This document shows, piece by piece, positions 15,962-20,041 of a stretch of DNA of 20,041 bases. Position numbers and translations under genes: made by a program. The notes below the pieces were generated by a model. The model ran no database searches and was not told the origin of the DNA. It saw nothing but the letters and a program-made list of their open reading frames with translations. Numbering within the stretch: position 1 is the first letter of the stretch; the number at the start of each line of letters is the position of its first letter. This DNA is from Methanolinea sp. UBA275 (GTDB lineage Archaea > Halobacteriota > Methanomicrobia > Methanomicrobiales > Methanospirillaceae): positions 49,909-69,949 of the forward strand of contig DAWU01000042.1 in assembly GCA_002506105.1 (NCBI GenBank). The letters are read 5' to 3'.

Positions 15962-17188
15962 TTACGATCCCTGCTCCCCTGGTCCCTGCTTCGCCCCTCC
16001 CACGAGGGAGATGATGACCTCACGTGTCTCCGGGTCTGCACCCTCCGCATGGGCGCTGAGTCCTGCCAGGAATTTCCTGTCGGAGACCTCCCGGAGGGCC
16101 TGGAGGGCAGGCGTCCTGTCTTCAGGGGGAGAATCCCGCAGGTGGGCGATGATGCGTGGGTATGCCTCGTCACCTAACCCGGCCAATCCTTCGAATGCTG
16201 CAGCCCTCACGGATTCGTCACTGTCGGAAAGCACTGCGAGGAGTGGGAAAAGTGCACCCGGATCACCAATCCTGCCAAGCGCCAGTGCCGCACCTCTCCT
16301 GACGTGGGGACTCGGGCCCTCGAGGGAGGCAATGAGTGCCGGGAGTGCAGGGCTCCCCATCTGCCCGAGGGCATACGCCGCCCTGCTCTGCACGAAACGG
16401 TCTTCATCCTCAAGGAGTGAAATAAGGGGCACAATTGCCCTTTGATCTCCGATCTCACCGAGCGCGATCGCGGCCTTCCACCGGGCATCCTCATCCTGGT
16501 GGCCAAGTGCCTGGATCAGCGGATCGACCGCGGGAGCACCAATCCTTGCAAGTGCTTCGGCTGCCTTCCACCGGACCCCTGAATAGCGGTCCCCGGTCAG
16601 TGCAGCGATGAGCGCAGGGATTGCAGCGGGTTCCCGTGATACCCCCAGGGCCTCCGCCGCTTCATACTGGACCGCGGAATCCCTGTGCCGGAGCGCCATG
16701 ATCAATCCCCGGGTATCCCCTTCCTCCGTCATCCTCTTCACATTCCCCGAGGATCGCAGCCGCCCCTTCAGATCATCGATATTTCCGTAAATGCCGCTCC
16801 GCCTTCCTTCATTCAGGGCAGCGTCGGCCATCTGCGTCATTGCCTTCTCCTGCTCTTTTCTCATGGAATCCATCACAAGGCCGATGACGAGGGCGACTGC
16901 AACGAACATCAGGGCACGCCCCGCCACGTCTGCGGAAATTGCACCGTTGATGAGGTAATAATCACCCACATAGATCGCTGCCAGGAAGAGCCCGACAAGG
17001 ACGGCCCGCTTCCCGTACCAGACGGCACCGAGGACTACAGGCACATAGAAAAAATGAGAGTACACGACGGTGATTCCCATCATGTGGTGTACGATCACTT
17101 CAAGGGCAAGGGAGATTGCCACGAGAAGGAGAAGGATTGGCAGCGTGTACCGATCCATCCAGTGAAGGTGCAGGTCGGAAAATGCCAT
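15962..17188 (-). CDS. membrane sensor-like domain fused to HEAT repeats
   Basis: The 408-residue protein has two halves. Residues 14-107 form about four transmembrane helices, including TVVYSHFFYVPVVLGAVWYG (40-59), a pattern I associate with membrane sensor domains of methanogen histidine kinases. A charged linker (109-155) follows, then six to seven HEAT repeats (about 157-395) such as YEAAEALGVSREPAAIPALI, RWKAAEALARIGAPAVDPLI and RWKAAIALGEIGDQRAIVPL. No kinase, PAS or cyclase domain is present, so output would be by protein binding. The frame is open to 17677, but that extension overlaps the AcnX gene and reads as noise. ATG at 17188 gives a clean first helix and lies about 31 nt after a GATTTATCAG box A. 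It may act with the downstream DUF432-MscS-HEAT genes; this is inference. Confidence 0.82.
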   Translation of the reverse strand: MAFSDLHLHWMDRYTLPILLLLVAISLALEVIVHHMMGITVVYSHFFYVPVVLGAVWYGKRAVLVGLFLAAIYVGDYYLINGAISADVAGRALMFVAVALVIGLVMDSMRKEQEKAMTQMADAALNEGRRSGIYGNIDDLKGRLRSSGNVKRMTEEGDTRGLIMALRHRDSAVQYEAAEALGVSREPAAIPALIAALTGDRYSGVRWKAAEALARIGAPAVDPLIQALGHQDEDARWKAAIALGEIGDQRAIVPLISLLEDEDRFVQSRAAYALGQMGSPALPALIASLEGPSPHVRRGAALALGRIGDPGALFPLLAVLSDSDESVRAAAFEGLAGLGDEAYPRIIAHLRDSPPEDRTPALQALREVSDRKFLAGLSAHAEGADPETREVIISLVGGAKQGPGEQGS

Positions 17189-17214
17189 TGCCAGGAGGTT
17201 ATAGCACAAAATCG

Positions 17215-17224
17215 CTGATAAATC
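17215..17224 (-). promoter_or_regulatory. box A for the membrane/HEAT gene
   Basis: The minus strand reads GATTTATCAG, centred about 31 nt before the ATG at 17188, indicating a nearly leaderless transcript. The identical ten bases occur upstream of the decarboxylase gene at 19819-19828. Confidence 0.5.
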
Positions 17225-17283
17225 CACCGCACCGGGAAGAGAAGCGCGATGCCCGCAAAGGGTATGGAACGATGAAGGAGAAG

Positions 17284-17329
17284 AAAAAACCCAGCCCTTC
17301 ATGGTCATGGGGCCGGGTGAGCAACCCGG
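17284..17329 (-). terminator. hairpin plus T6 after the AcnX gene
   Basis: On the minus strand CCGGGT-TGCTC-ACCCGG (17313-17329) is followed after about 25 bases by a TTTTTT run (17284-17289). It lies in the gap between the AcnX stop and the membrane/HEAT promoter. Confidence 0.45.
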
Positions 17330-17349
17330 GAGATATGAGAAAAGGCGAA

Positions 17350-18531
17350 TCAGGGTGACATGGCAGGGCTCTTCGTCGCAGTAGCGATGCATTCCTCGGT
17401 GGTTCCCAGCCTGACCGCCGCACCACACATGCCAGGGACGTACGCGAACGCCTTCCCCGAGTTTACCATGAGCGTCCCGAACCGCTCCATCGCAGGCGAG
17501 ACCACCATGCAGGTATCCGCATATACCCTGGCCCCGGAAGCCTCGATTGCCGCAACCACGTCCGGGTGGCGGCGTGCAACATCGTGGGAGGTGAACACAA
17601 AGAGCGGGATCCGGACTGTTCGCCCTTCCAGGAGATCCGCGATGCGCGAGAGTTCTCCGGGTGAGCATTGCGGGCACCCGAGAGCCACTGCATCGACCGG
17701 GACCTTCTTCATGGAGGCGGAAATTTCTTCGAATTCCACGGGAATCACCTCAAGCCCCTCCGTGTTGTAGGAAAAGATGCGTGCCTCGGGGGTGATCCCC
17801 CTGACATGGAAGAGTGCAACTGCCCCCGATGCTGCCATCGCTGCCCCGAGGGCCTTCAGGTGGTCCCTTCCCGGCCGGATTCCCTCGAAGAGGGGGATGC
17901 GGCTCCCGATGAGCTTTCCCGCGTGATACCCGAGCGCCCCGAGATGGGCAGGGTCATCCATGAGGGTTCCTCCTTCGACCCTGACGACAACCTGGGGAAC
18001 CCGTGCTCCTACCAGGTGGAGACCGTACTCGGGAGTCTTTCCTATGATCGCCGCGGCGAGGGCTCCCGGTCCTCCCTCCCTGTTGGTCCTTGCGCCGATC
18101 ACAGAGTTTGCATACGCGACCGCTGATGATTCCGACCAGGCGAGGTGATCGCCGTACCTGGTCACGTAGAGATAATAGGGGGTGCACGTGCATTCCATGA
18201 TCACCCCGAGCCTGCGGTACGCTGCAAGGACCGCCTCCTGCTTCTCGGCAAACTCGGGCGATATTCCCATCTCACGCCACCTCGACCGGTCCATGCCGAC
18301 GGGGTTGAGGACCGTCGGGACCGATACGTTCGCATCGAGATGCATGAGCCAGTCCAGTCCCCACCTGCCAATCGTCTTGTAGGAGGCTCCGCTCACCTGG
18401 GCGCTGGCAATGGGAATCAGGCGTTCGGCACCGTATACCTTGCCGAGTGCGACAAGGATCTCCATCATCCTTGCTCTCGTCTCCCCTTCCTCTCCCGCGA
18501 GGATTGCGCAATCGTCAGGTGAAAGAATCAT
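17350..18531 (-). CDS. aconitase-X large subunit, probable phosphomevalonate dehydratase large subunit
   Basis: The 393-residue protein belongs to the AcnX (DUF521) family. In archaea the large/small AcnX complex dehydrates (R)-5-phosphomevalonate to trans-anhydromevalonate 5-phosphate in the archaeal mevalonate pathway. The cluster enzyme needs cysteine ligands; candidate conserved cysteines are Cys114/116 (MECTCTPYY), Cys286/289 (LGCPQCSPGE), Cys341 (ADTCMVVSP) and Cys369 (PGMCGAAV). Other family segments are IASAQVSGASYKTIGRWGLD (41-60), WSESSAVAYANSVIGARTNR (132-151) and NSGKAFAYVPG. The start lies eight bases after the decarboxylase stop, so the two genes form an operon; GGTAGGTCG is a weak ribosome site. 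The partner decarboxylase strongly favours the mevalonate role over other AcnX reactions. The small subunit (DUF126) gene is not next to it. Confidence 0.92.
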   Translation of the reverse strand: MILSPDDCAILAGEEGETRARMMEILVALGKVYGAERLIPIASAQVSGASYKTIGRWGLDWLMHLDANVSVPTVLNPVGMDRSRWREMGISPEFAEKQEAVLAAYRRLGVIMECTCTPYYLYVTRYGDHLAWSESSAVAYANSVIGARTNREGGPGALAAAIIGKTPEYGLHLVGARVPQVVVRVEGGTLMDDPAHLGALGYHAGKLIGSRIPLFEGIRPGRDHLKALGAAMAASGAVALFHVRGITPEARIFSYNTEGLEVIPVEFEEISASMKKVPVDAVALGCPQCSPGELSRIADLLEGRTVRIPLFVFTSHDVARRHPDVVAAIEASGARVYADTCMVVSPAMERFGTLMVNSGKAFAYVPGMCGAAVRLGTTEECIATATKSPAMSP

Positions 18532-18538
18532 CGTCGAC

Positions 18539-19774
18539 CTACCAGGTAGCCCTGCGGAACTCGTTCTCCCGGCCGAGTATCATGGTCGCGTCAACGCCTA
18601 CTTTCACGTTGGTCCCGTCACCCACCCGGCAGGGATCGAGCGAGGACCCCCGAACCCCGGAGATCACCATGATGTCCTGGTCCCCGCGAACCCTGGTGGC
18701 AATCGCATATTCCACTTCCTCGGGATTGGCGGGATCGATATCCTCATCCACCACCACGACGTGCTTGAGGGATGTATGGGCCGCAAATGCCGCCATGATG
18801 GCATTCTTGCCATCTCCCTGGGTGCTTTTTTTGATCTGGATCACCGCATGGAGATAGCCGCATCCCCCGGTGGTAAGCACGACATTTCTCGCCTCTGTCA
18901 CGCCTGCGACTGCCCTGAAGATCACCGGTTCGTAGGGCACCCCCATCAGGAGCCGGTGCTCGTTGCCCCCTGGCAGGATGCTGTGATAGATACAGCCGGA
19001 CTTCAGGTGCATGCCGGTGAAACGGATTACCGGCTGGGTGCGGACACTGTCGTATGTCCCGGTGATATCGACAAACGGCCCCTCTTCCGCGGTCTCGCGG
19101 CCGATATATCCCTCGAGGATAATCTCCGCATCGGGGACACGCACGCCGTTTTGGCACTGGTGCACCCTGATCTCCCCTCCCAGGAGTTCGGCCGCGAAGG
19201 GAAGTTCCCCTCCCTTCGGCACCCTTGTGCAGCATGCAAAGGTGATGGAAGGATGCACCCCTATGGCAACGGCAACCGGGAGCTCGAGTCCCGCGGCGAG
19301 GGCTTCCCTGTGGAGGGTATACGTATGCCTCCCCTCGACGAGCCTCGCTGCCACGCGTTCGTTGTCCAGGATGAGCATGCGGTGGATGGAGGCGTTCTCA
19401 ACGTCGTTGAACCGCGAAAAGACGATCCCTGCAGTGAGGTATTTTCCCGCATCGCCGGGGAAGAATTTCATGGCCGGGATCCGGGAGAGATCCGCGCGGG
19501 CCATGGAGAGGGTTCCCTCGCTGACCACGCGGCCCTGGCATGAAGCCCGTGAGACCTGCTTTCCCATCTCCTTTTCGTCAACCCCGAGCGCCAGGGAGAG
19601 GGCGTTTCGGCTCGCGGTGACGTTCATCACCCCCCTGCCCCCGGGAAGGTTATGGAAGAAGAGGAGCGAATTGGTGGTGCTGGCCATCTTTGGCGCATCA
19701 AATTCCCCGCCAGGCATCTCATCCACATCAATAACCGCGGATCGCTCACGCATCAACTCGATGAATTCACGCAC
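18539..19774 (-). CDS. UbiD-family decarboxylase, probable trans-anhydromevalonate 5-phosphate decarboxylase
   Basis: The 411-residue protein belongs to the UbiD family of prenylated-FMN decarboxylases. Next to AcnX it should convert trans-anhydromevalonate 5-phosphate to isopentenyl phosphate, which isopentenyl phosphate kinase then makes into IPP for archaeal lipids. Family features are the cofactor-site motif NASIHRMLILD (127-137, Asn127 to Arg132), AIGVHPSITFACCTRVP (170-186), the acid-containing segment AEIILEG (216-222), and EEGPFVDITGTYD (230-242). The start is GTG at 19774, supported by GGGAGG ten bases upstream and a GATTTATCAG box A further up. It is the first gene of the two-gene unit. 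A UbiX-type flavin prenyltransferase would be required and is not in the window. Substrate assignment rests on context plus overall similarity. Confidence 0.9.
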   Translation of the reverse strand: MREFIELMRERSAVIDVDEMPGGEFDAPKMASTTNSLLFFHNLPGGRGVMNVTASRNALSLALGVDEKEMGKQVSRASCQGRVVSEGTLSMARADLSRIPAMKFFPGDAGKYLTAGIVFSRFNDVENASIHRMLILDNERVAARLVEGRHTYTLHREALAAGLELPVAVAIGVHPSITFACCTRVPKGGELPFAAELLGGEIRVHQCQNGVRVPDAEIILEGYIGRETAEEGPFVDITGTYDSVRTQPVIRFTGMHLKSGCIYHSILPGGNEHRLLMGVPYEPVIFRAVAGVTEARNVVLTTGGCGYLHAVIQIKKSTQGDGKNAIMAAFAAHTSLKHVVVVDEDIDPANPEEVEYAIATRVRGDQDIMVISGVRGSSLDPCRVGDGTNVKVGVDATMILGRENEFRRATW

Positions 19775-19784
19775 CTATGTCATG

Positions 19785-19790
19785 CCTCCC
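19785..19790 (-). promoter_or_regulatory. Shine-Dalgarno GGGAGG for the decarboxylase GTG start
   Basis: The minus strand reads AGGGAGGCATGACATAG before the GTG at 19774, a ten-base spacing. The ATG inside this spacer meets a stop after one further codon (ATG ACA TAG), so the GTG is preferred. Confidence 0.6.
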
Positions 19791-19818
19791 TGTTATGCGG
19801 TAAGGTGTGAGCTGCACT

Positions 19819-19828
19819 CTGATAAATC
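19819..19828 (-). promoter_or_regulatory. box A for the decarboxylase-AcnX operon
   Basis: GATTTATCAG on the minus strand is centred about 50 nt before the GTG start. It would give a leader of about 24 nt that includes the Shine-Dalgarno. Confidence 0.5.
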
Positions 19829-19835
19829 TACAAGC

Positions 19836-19874
19836 CCCGGGGAGAACTCTCCCCGGGACTTTTTTACCAAAAAA
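19836..19874 (+). terminator. strong hairpin with T6 (plus strand), mirrored T6 on the minus strand
   Basis: CCCGGGGAG and CTCCCCGGG form a perfect 9-bp stem with an AACT loop (19836-19857). TTTTTT (19860-19865) follows two bases later, a textbook intrinsic-terminator shape on the plus strand. Next come ACC and A6 (19869-19874), which is a T6 run for minus-strand transcripts arriving from the right. No plus-strand gene ends here, so the hairpin either stops antisense transcription or insulates the decarboxylase promoter. Confidence 0.55.
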
Positions 19875-20041
19875 TGCATGATTCGCTTCGTGACGCAGGC
19901 ATACAGAGGAACATGACGGACCGGGGGGTTCGCAGGAGCCTCAGATATCCACCATACAATCGACCATGAAACTGACCATCACGAAGTGATTTCCTATGAA
20001 AATATGATTACATTAAGGATTCATAGGATATCCGGGTCTTT
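19875..20041. other. intergenic region with a 9-bp inverted repeat
   Basis: I see no coding frame or RNA gene here. TCCTATGAA (19992-20000) and TTCATAGGA (20020-20028) form a perfect 9-bp inverted repeat around a 19-base AT-rich centre containing AATATGATTACATTAAGG. This could be an operator or a promoter-proximal structure for a gene beyond the right edge. Confidence 0.35.

Noticed and set aside
17189..17677. 163-codon upstream extension of the membrane/HEAT gene
   Set aside because: It overlaps the AcnX gene on the same strand in another frame and reads as Cys/Gly/Arg-rich noise.
18410..19543. 377-codon plus-strand frame opposite the decarboxylase and AcnX genes
   Set aside because: It is another reverse-frame shadow of high-GC coding sequence, spanning the junction of two real genes.
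19011..19916. 301-codon plus-strand frame opposite the decarboxylase
   Set aside because: It is antisense to a well-supported gene and Arg/Ser/Pro-rich, and it has no recognisable motif.

Overview
The window looks like a chromosomal segment of a methanogenic euryarchaeon, most likely order Methanomicrobiales. Support: a PolD large subunit (DP2) interrupted by an intein, an archaeal-type mevalonate gene pair (UbiD-like decarboxylase plus aconitase-X large subunit), a DUF432-MscS pair, TATA-type promoters with several apparently leaderless genes, and a tRNA without encoded CCA. The order-level assignment is inference from gene content and style, not from a database search.

Layout. (1) 1-5185 is the trailer-side part of a very large CRISPR array: 72 repeats of 37 nt (the first cut by the window edge) and 71 spacers of 34-38 nt. 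The 3' ATTGAAAC handle and the single altered repeat at the right end put the leader, and presumably the cas genes, to the left outside the window. Two spacers are reverse complements of each other over 33 nt, and no spacer begins with G. (2) 5186-5740 holds no intact gene. It contains an unrecognised truncated coding fragment (+) directly abutting the array and a decayed TPR gene (-). (3) 5741-7280 carries hisD and tRNA-Leu(CAA), both on the minus strand. (4) 7431-8336 is a DUF4349-type lipoprotein, the only intact plus-strand protein gene. (5) 8508-13649 carries a group II cysteine desulfurase and polC (DP2), which has a 165-residue mini-intein inserted at its catalytic DGDED motif. (6) 13762-17188 is a minus-strand cluster: a membrane/HEAT-repeat protein, then DUF432, an MscS-type channel and a small HEAT-repeat protein. 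The last three are tightly spaced or overlapping. (7) 17350-19774 carries the trans-anhydromevalonate-5-phosphate decarboxylase and phosphomevalonate dehydratase large-subunit homologues, two steps of the archaeal mevalonate route to isoprenoid lipids. (8) 19775-20041 is intergenic, with a strong hairpin/T-tract and a 9-bp inverted repeat.

How the genes may work together. The array provides adaptive immunity. The DUF432-MscS-HEAT genes plausibly form one envelope-tension unit, with the membrane/HEAT protein upstream as a possible partner. The UbiD/AcnX pair feeds isopentenyl phosphate synthesis. The remaining genes are housekeeping (histidine, replication, sulfur transfer, tRNA). I see no clearly new defence or metabolic system. 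The best second-look items are the mirrored spacers, the first-base rule in the spacers, the Gln-ended mini-intein and the DUF432-MscS-HEAT cluster.
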